From LMUY01 sp965199555 (GTDB lineage: Bacteria; Pseudomonadota; Alphaproteobacteria; Acetobacterales; Acetobacteraceae), in NCBI GenBank assembly GCA_965199555.1, contig CBDASJ010000020.1, positions 62,001-126,000 of the forward strand: DNA of 64,000 nucleotides. Reading direction: 5' to 3'. The notes under the pieces were generated by a model. It did not search any database, was not told where the DNA came from, and saw only the letters and a list, made by a program, of their open reading frames with translations. A program made the translations under genes and the position numbers. Below are positions 36,301-51,300 of this stretch, piece after piece. How positions within the stretch are numbered: the first letter of the stretch is position 1; every line of letters begins with the position of its first letter.

Positions 36301-39300
36301 CGAAGTCATGGTCGGACGCCGCCAGCACCGGCGGCAGGTCCACCTTTGCCACGGACACGGTGAAGCTTTCCGTGCCCGTCTGGTTCTCCGGGTTGGTGGC
36401 CGCCAGCGTGACGGTGAACAGGCCGGATTGCAGCGCGGTGGGTGTCCAGTCGAACACGCCGGTCGCCGGGTCGAAGGTGGCGCCGTTCGGCAGGGTGATG
36501 GCCTGCAAGGCCACGGGCTGGTTGTCGAGCTCCGTCACCTGCACGGCGAGGTTCAGGTCCACGCCCGGCCGGGCGGTCTGCGGCAAGATGGGGGTCAGCA
36601 GCGGTGCGCGGGTGACCTGCACCACCTGGATGCTGATGGTCTCGCTGGTGGAAAGCTGCCCGTCCGTCGCCGTCAGCGTCACGGGATAGGTGCCGGCCTG
36701 GCTGAAATTGGGCGTCCAGCTCAGCAGCCCGGTGCGCACGCCCAGCGTGGCGCCGGCAGGCAGGCCGGTGGCGCTGTAGCTGACGCCGTCGCCATCCGGA
36801 TCGGTGGCGGATAGTTGCAGGGTGAAGGCCGCGCCCTCCGCCGCCTGCTGGTTACCCACCGGCGCCAGCACGGGGGCGGCATCCGTGTCCCGCACCCGCA
36901 GCAGGAAGCTAGCGCTGCTGCTTTCCGGCGCGGTGGCCCCGGCGTTGCCGTCGTCGGTGACGGTGACGGTGATCGGGTGGTCGCCCAGGGCGGCGGCGCC
37001 GGCCGTCGTGATCACCAGGGCGGCCTGCCCGTATACTGGGGACAGAACGATCTGCGCGCCGGCAAAACCGCTGACGCTCCAGGTGAGCGGGCGCTGCAGC
37101 GCGTCCGTGGCATGAAGCGGGATGTCCACCGTGCCGCTGGAGCCCAACACCACATCGCCCAGCGGGGTGAGGACCGGCGGCTGGTCCAGGCTTGCCACGT
37201 GGACCACGAACGCCACCCGGCTGGACTGGGCCGGCCCGTTGGCATCCGCGGCCGTGGTCGCGACTAGGTCGATCGTGGTGTCGGTGGGGGCGCCGGGCTG
37301 CGGCGCCAAGGTGAGGGTGGCCGTGCCGTTGCCGCGGTCGGCCAGGGTGATGAAGGACGGCACGGCGTAGCCCTGCGCGTCATTCAGCAGGCTGAAGCTG
37401 ATCGCGCGGCCTTGCGGGTCCGTGGCGGAAACCGGCAGCGTGACGGTGCTGCCCGCGTTCACCGTCGCGTTGGCCACGGGGGCGATCACCGGCGGCAGCA
37501 CCAGCGGCAGCACGGTGATCGGCAGCGTCACGGTTGTCGTCAGCGGCGTGCCGGTGAAGCCGCTGCCGATCTGCGTCGCCAGGAAGCTGACGGAGGTTTG
37601 CCCCACCTGGGCGAAGCTCGGCGTCCAGGTGAATTGCAGCGTCGCCGGGTCGAAGCTGGCGCCGGGCGGCAGGGTGCCGATCGGCGTCACCGCGACGGAC
37701 GCCGCGAACGGGCTCTGGGCCACGGGCGCGCCGTTCCCCTTCACCGGCGGCGCGTAATCCGGGTTGTTGGGATCGAACGCGAACACGGTGATGGACAGCG
37801 CCTGGCCGTCATACACCTGGTAGCCGCCATTGTTCAGGAACACGGGGGCCGTGTTGGCGTACAGCACCTTGATCGCCACCGCCTGCGTCGCCGTGGTGGT
37901 GCCGTCGGTGACCGACAGGTTGAAGCTGTAGCTGCCCTGCGAGTGGTATGGCGGGGTCCAGGTGAACTTGCCCGTATGCGCGTCGATCGCGGCGCCGAAC
38001 GGCAGGTTGTCGATCGTGTAGGTGAGCACGGCGCCGGGCGCCGCCGTCACCTGCGGCAGCAGCACCAGCCTGTCCCCGGCGCTGACGGTCTGCGCCGCCA
38101 CCGGCGCCAGCGTCACCGGCTGCGGCGCCTGCGCGATGGCGAAGGTGACGGATTGCGTCGCCGTCTGGTTGCCATCAGTGACGCTGAAGGTCGGTTCGGC
38201 ATAGGTGCCGGCCGCGGAGTAGGACGGCGTCCAGGTGAAGACGCGCGTTTGCGGGTTGAAGCTGGCGCCGGGGGGCAGGTTGTTGCCGGTGACCAGCGTG
38301 GCGGCGCCGGACGGGTCCGCCACGATCACGGTGAAGCTGATCGGGGTGCCTTCCGTGCCGTTCTCCACCGTCGGCAGCGACACGAAATACGGCGCCTGCA
38401 CGCCGGACTGCACCGCCAGGATGAAGCTTTGGATGGCGGAATCACCCTCGCTGTCGAACACCTGGATCGACACGGTGGTTTGCGCCGGCGCGGTCGCGGG
38501 CACCGTCCAGCTCACCAGCCCGGTTTGCGGGTCGATCGCCAGCCCCTTGGGGCCGGACAGCAAGGAATAGATCAGCGCGTTGCCGGACGCGCTGGTGGCG
38601 ACCGCCTGGTAGCTGAATTGGCTGCCCACCGCCGTGCCGGTGGGCGGGACGGATGCGAACACCGGCGCCACGTCCCGCCCGGTGCTGGCGGACACGCCGA
38701 GCGTGAAGTCCGGCCGGGTGTTGTTGTTCAGCAGGATGGTGACGGTTTGGCCCGAGACGCTGGCGCCCGGCAGGAGCACGCCGCCCGCCGGCAGGTCGCT
38801 GCCCAGGTTGATCAGAAAGCGGCCGTCGCTGGTGCGCCCGGTCGTGCCTTCCGGCAGGCCGGAGGTGCCGTTGGACGGGTCCAGCACCAGCAATGCCGGC
38901 AGCACGATCGCCCGCGAGGCGACGTTGGTGAGCTGGAGGTCGTAGGAAACGGTGCCGTCCGCGTGGTCCGTGCGGGTGTCGCTGACGGTGATCTGCACCC
39001 GCCCCGTTAGGTCCGCCAGCCCTTGGAAGTGGGTGGTGTATGGCGTGGGGAGCGCGATGCCCTCCGTGCTGACGACGTTGGACACCGTCAGCGTGTAGCT
39101 GTCGGGCGGCAACAGGCCGAAGGCCAACAGCACCGTGTGGGTTTTCGCGTCGTAGGAGATGCCGCGCACCGCCTCCGCCCCGTTGGCGGCGCCCACCAGC
39201 GTGTAGTTCGCCGGGTTCACCGCGCTGCCGGCCAGGCTGCTGTCGGTGGACAAATCCTCGTCGAAGGTCACGGACAGGTATGGCAAGGGCAACGGGACCA

Positions 39301-42300
39301 GCGAGCCGTCCGGCACATTGGTGGCGGTGACGGTCGGCGCATAGGCCGGGCTGATCACGTCCACCTCGTTCGTCTGGCTCAGCAGCACGCGGCCGTCCGT
39401 CGTGGTGACCACCACCCCGCCCCGGGTGCCGCCCCTGGCCAGTGCCACCTGCTGCAAGGTGGCCGTGTCCACCATGGTCAGCTCGCTCTGCGGCGAGGCC
39501 GCGCCCGTGGCGTCGGCCGGGCCGTCGTTATGCGACACGAACATCAGCCCGGCGAGCGCCGTGCCCGCCTGGCCGAACGCGATGCTGTCGACATCGCTGT
39601 CGAAGCTGAGCTTCAGCACCGCCCGATGGTCGGCGTTGAACTCCACCACCTGCCGCCGGTCCGGCCAGGTGACCGCCCACAGGTTGCCGGCATTGTCCAC
39701 CGCCAGGCTGTTCACCCGCAGGTTCCCATCCCGGCTCCATTGCGTGAAGCTGTGCGCCACCGGATCGAAGGTGGACACGCCCGCATTGGTGCTGACGAAG
39801 ATCGTGCCGGAATTGGAGTCCACGGCCAGCGCCCGGGTGATCCCCGTGCCGTAGCTGCCGAGGATCTGCCCGGTCAGCGGATCAAGCTGCAGCAGCGGCC
39901 CGCCTGCCGTGGCCGCCCAAAGCCGCCCGGCGGTGTCGAATGCCATGCTGCCGATCGCGTATGGCAGGGTGATCAACGGCGTTGCCGCCTGCGTGCCGTT
40001 CGCGGCAATACGGTACAGCGATCCGCGAGTGGCCCCGCCGGACACCAAGAACTGGCCGGACGGCAGCTCCACGATCGCTTGCGGGCCGATGCCGGCCTCG
40101 CTTTGCGCGATGCCGCCGGCGAACTCGTGCGCGGTGAACGGTGCCAGCACGGACGCAAAGGAGCTCGGCAGCGTCGACGCCACGGCGCTCGGCACGCCTC
40201 GTTGCGCGGCGGTGAACAGGATGTTGGTGGACGGCGTGGCGACCGGCGCCGGGGCGACCCCGTAATCCGGTGCGGTGGTGGTGACCTGCGGCGTCGTGCC
40301 GAGGTTGACCGCCGAGCCGTCGCTGGGCGCCTGCAAGGTGGGGTCGGCCGGCTTCTCGCCATTGCCGGCATTGTCCCTCGCCAGGCCGAGGAACTTGTAG
40401 CTATGGCCCGCCTGCCCCTGGAACACGAACGTGCCGCTCGCCGCCGTCACCTGGCTTTGCCAGATCGTGTAGTTCCCGCCATCGACCGAAACGTACAGCG
40501 TCTCGTGCGCGAAACCGGAGCCACCGGCATCGTCCGCCGCGCGGTAGGCCACGGTGTAGCTGTTGGACGTGCCGATCCGCGTCGCCGTCAGCGTCGTGGT
40601 GGGTGCCACCGTATCCGCCACCTGGGTCAGCGGCGCGGTGACCTGGGGCGGCAGCGTGTCGAACGCCACGCTGGCGGAGGCGGACACGTTCGTTCCCGTG
40701 GCCACGCCGGATTTCAGTTGCGCGGTCCAGCTCACGTAACCGGCGCCGGCACCTTCCGCGTTGTTCGGCGGCAGCAGGCCGCGCAGGCCGTTGGTCAGCA
40801 CCTCGCCGGTCAGCGGGTTGATGGCCTGGATGACCCATTTGGCCGCGGGGATCGCCTGCGTCAGGTCGATGCCAGCGGACACGCGCAGGATGAAGCCGCG
40901 CGTTGCGGTGAAGTCGATATCCGCCGTGAAGGTGCTGCGCCCGGCCGGCACGCTGATCGTGATGTCACCGACCTTGATCGCCCCGAGTTGGAAGCTGCGC
41001 GGGTCGATGCTCGCGTCCAACTGGGTGACGATTGTGATCTGGTTGACCGCGCTGCCGGCCGCCGCCGGGTTGGCGAAGTTGACGGTATACGGCAGGTCCG
41101 CGGCCGCCGGCAGGAAGCCCGCCGTGTCGAAGGTTTGCGGGCCGGAGATCGACGCGATGGACGCCGCGGCGTTGCTGTTGGCGAAATAGCCGCTGAAGTT
41201 GAGCGAGGCGAACGGGTCGGCCGAGGCCGGGCTCGGCCCGTTGATCTGGAAGTCCGCCGGCAACCCGGCGCCGCGATCCTCGAACGGCACCCAGGGCACG
41301 TAGATGTTGAACGCCTCGAACGAGGTGGGCGTGCTCAGATGCTGGTCGTATTGCGACGCGGTCGGCAGCGCCGGGATGGGAATAGCGTAGCTGTAATCCT
41401 GGTCCTGGCGAGGGTCTGTGCCGGATAGCGGCGCCAGCTTGCTCGGGTCGTTGCCGTACAGCGTCGTCAGATTGTCGAAGAAGCTCAGCAGGTCCCCGGT
41501 GGAGCGGATCTGCGAGCCGGCTGGCCCGTACAGGATGCCCGTGGCCAGGGTGGACAGCAGGCTTTGGATGTCCTGCTGCTGCGAAAGCGGCTCCACCCCG
41601 CCGGCCGGTTGCAGGATGCCGGCGGATTCCAGCGCCGCCAGCTCCAGGTTCACGAAGCGCGTCGGGTCCGCCACCAGGGCGAGCAGCGATGCCGGGGCGG
41701 CGTTGGCGGTGCCGACGCTGGCAATGATGTTGGTCCGGAGCTGCAACGCCTGGTTCGTCATGTATGACACGAACTCGGCCTGCGTCATGGACGTGGCGGC
41801 GGCGAAGATGTTGAAGCGGAACGGGATGAACGGGATGATGTCCGCTGCAGGAACGGACTGGTTCTGTTCGTACTGGCCCACGAAGTCGATCTGGTCCAGC
41901 ACGCCGGCCAGTTGCGGGTTGCCCTGCGACACCTCCGCCTTGTAGGCGGTCCACCAATCCGAGATGCCGGACGCGCCATGGGCCAGGTATTTGTCGAGAT
42001 CGGGCGCGAACGTTTCCGCCAGCGCCCGGAAGGAGGAGAACGCGCGGTCGCTGAGCGCCTGGAGGCCCGGGTACGTGTTGACGGTGAACGACACCCCGTT
42101 CGCCGAACCGGCCGCCGCGTTGAGCAGGAAACCGGACGACGTGTAGTAGCCGTCCGTGTCCACGACCGAGTTCAGGCTGCTGTATGGAACGTTGGCGTTG
42201 GCGCTGCTCGCGTTGTTCGCCGGGGCGCCGGTGACGTTGGAGGACACTGTCAGGAACGGCAGGCCGTAGACGATCGGGTTGTAGCCCAGGTTGGGCGCGC

Positions 42301-45300
42301 CGAACTGGAAGAAGGTATACGGCGCGTTCAGGTTGCCGAGGTTGTCCAACGCGATGGAATAGGTCTGCGAATCACCCGCCAGGATGGTGCGGGAGCCGCC
42401 GATCCCGACCGTCTCGTCCGGCTGGATCGTTTGTTCCACCAGGAAGCGATACGGGATGATCGCTTGCGCCCCGTTCGGGTTGGTGACCTGCACGTCATAC
42501 TGGGCGTATGGCGCCCCCGTGAGGTCGAATTCGGCGATGATCTCCGTGCTGTTCACCACCTTGTAGCTGACCGGGCTGTATTCGGCGATGCCGGGCTCGA
42601 CCAGCTTGACGGTCGCTGCCGCCGAGAACTGCGCCCCGGTGATGGTGGCGGTGACGTATTTGCCGGCGCCGCCGACATCGGTGCTGACGTTCGTGATGGC
42701 GAGCGGCAGCTCCTCCGCCAGCAAGGTGACGCCCGTTCCGGCGGCGGGGCCGGAATAGCCCTGCACCAGAACGTAGTAGACGCCCGGCGACGTGGACGGA
42801 ACCAGGACCGCCAGGCTGGAGGACAGGCCGCCTGCGGCGGCGGTGGCGTCGTAGCTCGCACTGGTTGGTGCCGAGCCATACTTGATGTAGAGCGTGTCGA
42901 CGCTTTGGCTGTTGTTCGCCGCGAGTGTCACCCGCAGCGTCTGCCCTTCCGGCACCACCACCTGGTACAACAGTTCGTTGCCGGGCAGCAGCGTTGCGGT
43001 GAGCGGAGAGCCGATCGTCAGCGACGGCACCGTCACGGCCACGGTGCTGGCGGACGCCGTCGTGTCGTTGGCGGCGTACGGCCCCTCGTAGATCGTGTCG
43101 TACACATTGGACCGCACGATGATGTAGTAGTTGCCGCCGGCGACGCCCGGCAGGGTCGCCTGCAAGGAAAGCTGCGCGCTGTCGCCCTGCTGCAAGGTGC
43201 CGGTGTGGCTGACATGGCCCAGCACCGGATCGCTGACGTTCCACACGGGGGTGGCGGACAGGTAGACTGCATCCGTCCAGGTACCGTCCACCGGCACGCT
43301 GCTGTGGTTGCTGTCCGTCCAGGTGATGGTGATCGGCTGCCCGGCCGTGGCGCTGGACGGCACGGAAACGCTGTCCACCTGCAAATCCGTCGGCGGCGGC
43401 GTGTCGATCACCATCGGCAGCGCCGCCGACCTGGCGTTGTTGGCGTCGTTGGTTTCGAACACCTCCCCCGTCATGTTGGTGATCGCCGGGTCGGTTACGA
43501 CGAAGACGTAGTAGCTGTCGCCCGGCAGGTTGTTGGGCACGTTGTAGGTGAAGGTGTTGCTGTAGGAATCCCCGGCTGCCAGCCCGCCGGTGTGGCGGAT
43601 GCTGCCGATGTAGCGGTCGGCCTGCGTATCCAGGTTGCCGTCCGCCGACAGATACAGCAGGTCGTTCCAGGAGGATTGGATCGGGGAGGTCGCGCCACCC
43701 GCGTTGGTCACGGTGTAGCTGACGCTGAAGGTCTTGCCGACCGTCGCCACGGCCGGCGCGGCCACGCTGCCGACCACCAGGTCCGGCAGGGTGGCCGGGG
43801 TCACCGTCACCGCCTGCGCCGCCAGGTTGTGACCGACATTGCCGAAGGACTGCACGGCTCCCGTGGCGCTGCCGCCGATGCCCTGCAACCGGGGCGAGAT
43901 GGACGATGGCGAGAAGCCGCTGGCGCCGTAGCCGGAATCGGCCTCCAGGATGATGTTGAACGGCCCGCTCACCTCAAACGGCACCGTGAAGGTGATGGTC
44001 GCGGTGTAGGACGCACCGGCAGCGAGCACCCCGCTGTGCTGGCTCATCGCCGGGATGAAGGATCCGTCCGGCCGCTGCACCGTCAGCAGATCGTCGCCGT
44101 TGTCCAGGGAGGCGTCGAGCGACAGGAAGGCCTTGTCCGTCCATGCCGACACGCGGGTGGCACGGTTGCCGACATTGGTGACGGTGTAGGTGGCGGTGAC
44201 GGTGCTGCCCGCCGCGACCGTGCCCGGCAGGACCAAGTTGCTGACCTGCAGCTCGGCTTCCTTGAACACCACGGGCAGGGTGGTGCTGCCGCTGTCGCCG
44301 GCCGGGTTCGCATAGGCGTGCTGAGAGTAATAGGACAGGTCGCTGCCGTTGTCCCCCGCCGTGTCCACCTGCGCCGGCTGGCCGCGATACTGGTTGACGA
44401 AGACGTAGACGTGGTAGGTGCCGCCTATGCCCGCCGGCAGCGTCGCCGTCAGGCTGTCGGTGTAGCTGGCGCCCCCAGCCAGGCCGGTGTTGGCGTGCTC
44501 CACCGTGCCGAGCAGCGTGGCGCGGGACGCGTTGAAAGTGCTGTCCGGCGATAGGTAGACGTCGTCTTCCCAATACTGCGTGCCGCTCCAGACCGGCGTC
44601 GTGCTCGCATTGGTGACGGTGTAGCTGATCGTGGTCGCTTCGCCGCTGTCGGCGGAGGACGCCGCGGTGACGCTTTGCACCCGCAGGTCCGGGATCGTCC
44701 CGGTCACGTTGGTCGTCGTGGACCCCGTGTTGTTGGCCTTGGCCGGGTCGGTGGCGAGCGACGTCACCACGATGACGTACAGGCCGCGCGCCGCGGGGTT
44801 GAGGGTGACCGTTTGCGTGTTGGTGTAGCTTTGCCCGGCTTGCAGGTCGCTTTGCCGCGCGTAGCTCCCCAACGTCCAAACGGACGCGCCGGGCGCCGTC
44901 AGCGTGGGCGTGCTGGACAGGTAGACCGTGTCGACCCAGGGGGAAGGCAGGCCGGGGTCGACGGCAGCGCCGGCGCCGTTGTTGGTGACCGTCCAACTGA
45001 AGGTGAAAGCCTGCGTGGCGGCACCGACCGGATCGGCCGTGACCGCCGTGACCGCCACGTCGGGCAGCGGCGCCGCCGGGGCGGCTGGCGGCGCGATGAT
45101 CTCCGTCCCGCCGGTGAGCGCGTTGCCGGCCTTGTAGTTGTCGTTCTGGATTTCGTGGGGATCGTCCGGATTGTTGTTGGTCGCCAATTCGGTTTGCAGC
45201 AGCGTGCCGTACGGATCGACCCACGCCGTCAGGTAGTACGTGCCGGACAGCGCGACCGGCGGGATCGTCACCGTCACGGAACGGTCGTAGCCGGCGCCGG

Positions 45301-48300
45301 GGGCCAGCACGCCGACATGCGTGGTTTCCGTCAGCAGGATGTCGCCCTTGGCGGGGTTCGGTCGCTGCTTGTCCGTCGTCAGCCAGATCTGCTCGGCATA
45401 GCTGCCCAGGTTTGTGGCGCCCGGCCCCTGGTTGGTGACGGTGTAGTGGACGGTGGCCTGGTTGCCGGCGAAGGTCAGCGCGGGGGCCGTCACGGCGCTC
45501 ACCACCAGGTCGGCCAGCGGCAGCGGGTTGACGTAGATCGGCGTGACGGTGGTGCTGTTGTTAAACGGGTACTGGTCCACTGCGCCGTTGGCGTCGGCCA
45601 CCACGATCAGGTACACCGTGCCGCTGTAGCGGATCGGAATGGTGAAGCTGCCTGTGGTTGCGCTGTATTGGCCCTGCGGGTCCAGCGCCGCACCGTTGGG
45701 CAAGGACGACACCAGCGTGCCGTCGGCGGCCAAACCGTCCAGGGATAGATAGACATTGTCCGTCCACCCGGTGGCACCGGTGGAAACCGGTCCGGCGTTG
45801 CTCACCACGTAGGACAGGCTGACGCTGGCGCCCGCGATCACCGTGGCGGGCACGGTCACGTTGCTGACCACCAGGTCCGGCCGCGGCAGCACCGTCACCT
45901 GCGTTGGCGTCGTCGTGGCGGTGCTGTTGTCGGCTTCGCCCGCGCCCTCGTACACCGCGTTGGCCGCGTCCGTGACCACCAGGAACTCGTACGCGCCGGA
46001 GATGTGCAGCGGCAGGATGACCTGCTCGGTGCGGCTGTAGCTTTGCCCGGCGACCAGCGGGCCTTGATGCGTGTAGCTGCCCAGCACCGTCCCCGGGTTC
46101 GGGTCGCCGATCCGGTGCAGCACGAGGTTGTCCGTCCAGTTGCCGTCCGCCGGCCCCCGCCCGGTGTTGGACACGGTCCAGGACACGTTCACCGCCGTGC
46201 CCTCGGCCGCCGTCGCCGGGGCCGTGACGGTGCTGACCACCAGGTCCGGCGCGGGCGCCAGCGTCACGGTGGTGGCGCCCGACACGCCGGTGTCGTTGGT
46301 GGTGTAGATGAACTCGTACGGCGCGCCCGGCCCGCTGATCGTGGCGCCCGGCCGGGCGGAGTCGTAGTTCGGCGTGCCCGTGCCCGCCGTCACCACGGTG
46401 AAGTAGTACGTGCCGGAAATCCCGTTCGGCAAGGTGACGTTCGCGGTGCGCGTGTAGCTGCTGCCCACCGTCAGGAAGCCGAGGTGGTCGAACGTGCCGA
46501 GCAACAGCCCATTCGCCCCGGTCGGCGACGTGCTGAGATAGACGCTGTCCGTCCATTCGGACACGTCCGTGACGCCGATGCCCTGGTTCGCCACCGTCCA
46601 GGTGAGCGCCAGGGACTGCCCGCTGGTCGCGCCGGTGGCCGGCCGCACGGCGGTGACGACGTCGTCGGCATAGGCGTACGGCACCACGTCGAACGGCGTC
46701 GCCAGCGCGGCGGTGTCGTTGGCGACGGAGCCGTTCTCGAACACGGTGCCGTCCACGTTGGTGACTACGAACAACTGGTATCGGCCGCTGAAGCCCGGCG
46801 GCAGCGTGATCGTTTCAGAGTTGGCGTAGGACTGCCCGGCTGCCAGCCCGCCGGCATGGGCGTAGCGGCCGAGCACGATGTCGTCCGCGTTGCCGACCGT
46901 GCCGTCCTTCGACAGCACGATCTCGTCCGTCCAATTGCCCGTGACGCCGGCGCCGGTGCCAACGTTGGTCACGGTCCAGCCCACCGTCACCGTCGCAGGG
47001 TCGGCGACGGTGACCGCCGGCGCGGTGACGTTGCCCACGGCCAGGTCGGCGAACGGCGCCAGGGTGACCGCGAGCGATGCGGTCGCGGTATTGTTCGCCT
47101 CCCCCGCGGCGGTTTCCGTCACCGTGTTGGCGGCATCCACCGTCACCACGATCTGGTATGCCCCCGCGAAGGAGATCGGCAGGGTGTAGTCCACCCGGCG
47201 GGCGACCGAAGCGCCGGCCGCGAGCGGGCTGGTTTGCGCGATCGTGCCGATCACCACGCTGGTGCCGTTCTGCACCAGCGTCACCGTCTCGCTCCAGCCG
47301 GGCAAGGCCGGCCCGGTGCCCTGGTTGGCGGTGGTCCATGTCACGGTCAGCGTTTGGCCGGACACCAGCGCCGTCGCGGCGTTGACCGACAGCGGCACCA
47401 GGTCGGGATGCACCACCGTGAAGGCGGCGCTGTCCAGCGTGTTGTTGCCTTCGCCGGACTCGCTGACCTGGTTGGCCGCATCCGCGGTGGCGGCGATTTC
47501 CGCCAGGCCGTCGGGCAGGACGGGCAGGGTGACGGTGGCCGTGACGGTGTAGCTGGCACCGGACAGGAGGTCGAAGTTGCGCGCGAAGCTGCCGAGCGAA
47601 ACCGAGCTGGCGAAGTTGGCGCCGTAAAGCAGCACCAACTGGTCGACCCATGGCCCACGGGCCACTGCCTGCCCCTGGTTGGTGACGGTGAAGGACACGA
47701 CCGTGGGAACGCCGGGCACCGTCGCGGCCGGGATGCTGACCGCGGTGACGGTCAGGTCCGGCAATGGCTGCGCGCCGATCTGCAAGGTGCCGGGCGCTTC
47801 CGCCGTGTCGTTGCCGGTACGGTTGCTGCCTTGGTACTGGCCGCCATCGGCGTCCGTCACCACCAGCACGTGATACGCGCCCGTCGTGCCGCCGGGCAGC
47901 ACGAAGGTGGCGGTGGCGGTGTAGCTGGCGCCATCCGCCAGGGCGGCGGCATGCGGCAGGGCGCCCAACAGGATGCTGCCGGCCGTCACGCTGTCGCCGG
48001 TGGCCAGGTAGACGCGGTCCGTCCAGCCGGCCGCCGCATCCGTCGCGGCGTCGCCCAGGTTGCGCACCCGCCAGGACACGGTGATGCGGTCCCCCTCGTT
48101 CGCCGCGGCCGGGGCGGCCACCGCTTCCGTGCTGAGGTCGCTGTATGGCGAGGTGATCGCAATCGGGGCTGGCCCGGCGATGTATTCGTTGCCCCGGTTC
48201 GGCTCAGGCACCGCGCCGGCCGCATCCGTCAGCACGGCGATGAAGCCGGTGCCGTCGAACTGCGTCGGCAAGATGACCGTCTGCTGCCCGGTGTAGGACG

Positions 48301-51300
48301 CGCCGGGCGCCAGCGCCCCCGTGTGGACGATGCTGCCGATCACCACATCGTCCGCATTGCCGATGATCGCGTCGGTGCTGAACACCACCTGGTCGACCCA
48401 GCTCCCGGCGCCGGTGGCGACCGAGCCGTGGTTGGTGACGGTGTAGCCGATCGTGACCGTGCCGCCGCCTTGCCCAGCCGCGGGCACCGTCAACCCGGAC
48501 GCGACCAGGTCCGCCGTGCTGCCCATCACGGCCGTGACCGGCAGTTGCGCCGTGTTGTTGTAGGGCGCGTCGCCGTTGGCGGAGGCTTCCGTCACCTGCG
48601 CGTTGTTGTTCACGTCGCGGTTGGCGGTGACGGAGATCAGCAGCGGGCCGCTGCCATCCGCCGTGTTCGGCAGCGTGAAGGTCACGCTGCGCGCAAGCGA
48701 TCCGCCGGGCAGCAGCCCACCGGCCCCCGGATTGGCCGGCACGGCCAAACGCACGATCGTGGCGCCGGTGGTCTGGTTGACCACCGTCAGCAGGTCGGTC
48801 CAGGGCAGCGGCGTGGCCGCCGTGCCGCTGTTGTTGTCCGTCCAGGTGAGCGTGACCTGCTGCCCCGCCGTGGGCGTCGCCGGGCTGGACCCGTGCGGCA
48901 CCACGCGGACGAACGCGTCGTCCAGATAGGCGTCGTCGGCGCTGCCGGTGTTGCGCGTGGCGGTGAACGCATAGGTGACGCTGCGCGCGCCCACCGGGAT
49001 CGCCACCTGCTGGCTGGACAACGCCCAGCCGCCGGTCCCGTCCGTGCCCTGTACCGTGGCGACGGACAGCGCGTTGCCGCCCGCATCCAGGAAGGTGAGC
49101 GTGATGGTGCCGTGGTCCGCCGGGCTTTGCGGATAGCTGCGCTGGAAGCCGCCGAACGAGACGTCGAACTGCCCGGCGTCGATGGCACCGGCCGTCACGA
49201 TGCCGGACAGCAGCGACACGGTTTGCTGCGCCAAGCCGGACGCGGTGTCGCCCGCGTAGTAATAGCCGAAGCCGTCGAACGGGGCGGTGTCCGTCGGCGT
49301 GGCACTCGCTTCCGGGTTGACGGTCCACCCGGCATAGCCGTTCTCGAAGCCCGGGTTCGCCAGCAGGTTGGCACCCTGCGTCGCGAGGCGCAGCCCGTTC
49401 ACCGTCAGGTCCGGTGCGGACAGCACGTCCGCTTCCGTCAGGTTGTTGCTTTCGCCGGTGCCGGCCGGGTTGGCCTCGAACACCTCGTTCTTGGTGTCCA
49501 CCGTCACGACGAAGCTGTAGCGCCCGGTGCTGTCGCCGCCGGCGGCCGGCCAGGTGACAACCACCGAACGCTGCACGGAAGCTCCGGCGGCCAGCGCCGC
49601 CGCCTGCACCACCGTCACCTCCGCAACCTGGTGCCCGGTTGTGGTGTCGCGGACGATCAACTGTTCCGTCCAACCATTCGCCGTGTCGGCGCCGCCGGTA
49701 TTGCTCGTGGTCCACGTCACCGTCACCGGTTGCCCGGGCGTGAATTCACCCGCCGGGGACACGGCCAGGTTCGTGGCCTGCAGGTCCGCGTACGACGCCA
49801 GGACGGAGGTGACGGTCACCGCCGCGGCGTTGTTGCCTTCCGCGCTGCCCTGCGGGTTGTGCTCGGCCACCGCGTTGGTGCTGTCGGCGGTGACGCGCAC
49901 CTGCAACTGTCCCACCGCCGTGCCGCCGGGCGGCAAAGTCACGGACAGGCTGCGCAGTGCCGTGCCCCCGCTCGCCAGCGCCGTGCTGTCCGCGGCCAGC
50001 GACTCTTCCGCGATGATGGCACCGGTCGTCAGGTTGGTGACCACCACCCGGTCGGTCCAGGCCCCCGTCGTCGCAGCCGTGCCGGTGTTGGCGTCCTGCC
50101 AGAACACGGTGATCGGCGAACCGGACTGGATCACGCCACCGGGCGCACTGACCGCCAAGCCCTGCACCTGAAGGTCCGGGCCAGGCTGTGTGTCGGCCGT
50201 CAGCAACGGCACCGGCGCCGCCGGCGCATTGTCGAACACGTCGAAGGTGTAGGTCAGCGGCGGGGCGTAGTCGTTGTTTTCGTCCAGCAACATCAGCAGG
50301 TAGGTGCCGGTCGCCGGCAGCGTCACCAGCCCGGCGTTGCCGAACCCGGTGTCGAATACGAGGTTGCCGTTCGGGTCCGCCAGCTTCCAGATCGCGCCGC
50401 CGCCGGCCTGCGCCAGTCCGGCGAAATAGAATTGCTGCCCTTTCGTGCCGGCCAATTGGTAGACGTTGTCGGCCCCGACCGGGGACAGCACGCCGCTGAC
50501 CGGCACGCCCGGCGTGATGACCGGCTGCGCCGACGTGTCGATGATGCGCAGGGAGGCCGTGCCGGTCGCGTTTTGGCTGGCCCCGATCGACAGGGTGTAG
50601 CTGCCGGCGCCCAGCAGCAGCAGCGGGTTGGGCTGGTAGTTGTAGTAGCTTTCCGTGCCATAGGACGCGTCGAAGGCGCGGGTGACGACGCCGCCGTCCA
50701 GCAAGGTCAGCGACCAGTTGAAGCGCCCGTCGAAGCCCAGCGGATCGATCAGCACGTTGGTCGGGGACGTCACCGTGAAGGTGTAGACCTGGCGCTGGCC
50801 CGGCGTGGCGATCGTCGCCTCCACCAGGGCGCCGAGGGTCGTCGCCTGCACCGGCTGCGTGATCAGGTCCGCCCGCACGGTGATCGCCTGCGCGCCGCTG
50901 CCGGCGCCGACATATCCCTCCACCAGCAACGTGTAAGTGCCAGTGCTACCCAGCACCGGCGTGTCGACGCCCTGGTTGGCGTCCTGCACGAAGGCGATGA
51001 GGCGGCCGGCGCTGTCGAGCAGGCGCAGGGACACGTTGGGCGCGCCGGTCGCCGACAGGTGGATGGCTTGGCCGGCCTGCGCGGTGATCGCAAAGGCCTG
51101 CGTGCCGTCCGCCGGGTCGAGGCTGGTCGCCACGGGGGAGCCGAGCGCCAGCGGCGCCGCCTGCGCCAGGTCCTGCAGGTTGAACTGGTAGCCGCCCGTG
51201 CCGGTCCCGTTGCGGGTGACGACGAGCTGGTAGCTGCCGACCGGCGCGTAGAAGCCGACCGGGTCGCCGCTGCTGCGCTCGACGCCGTCCGTGTTGGTGA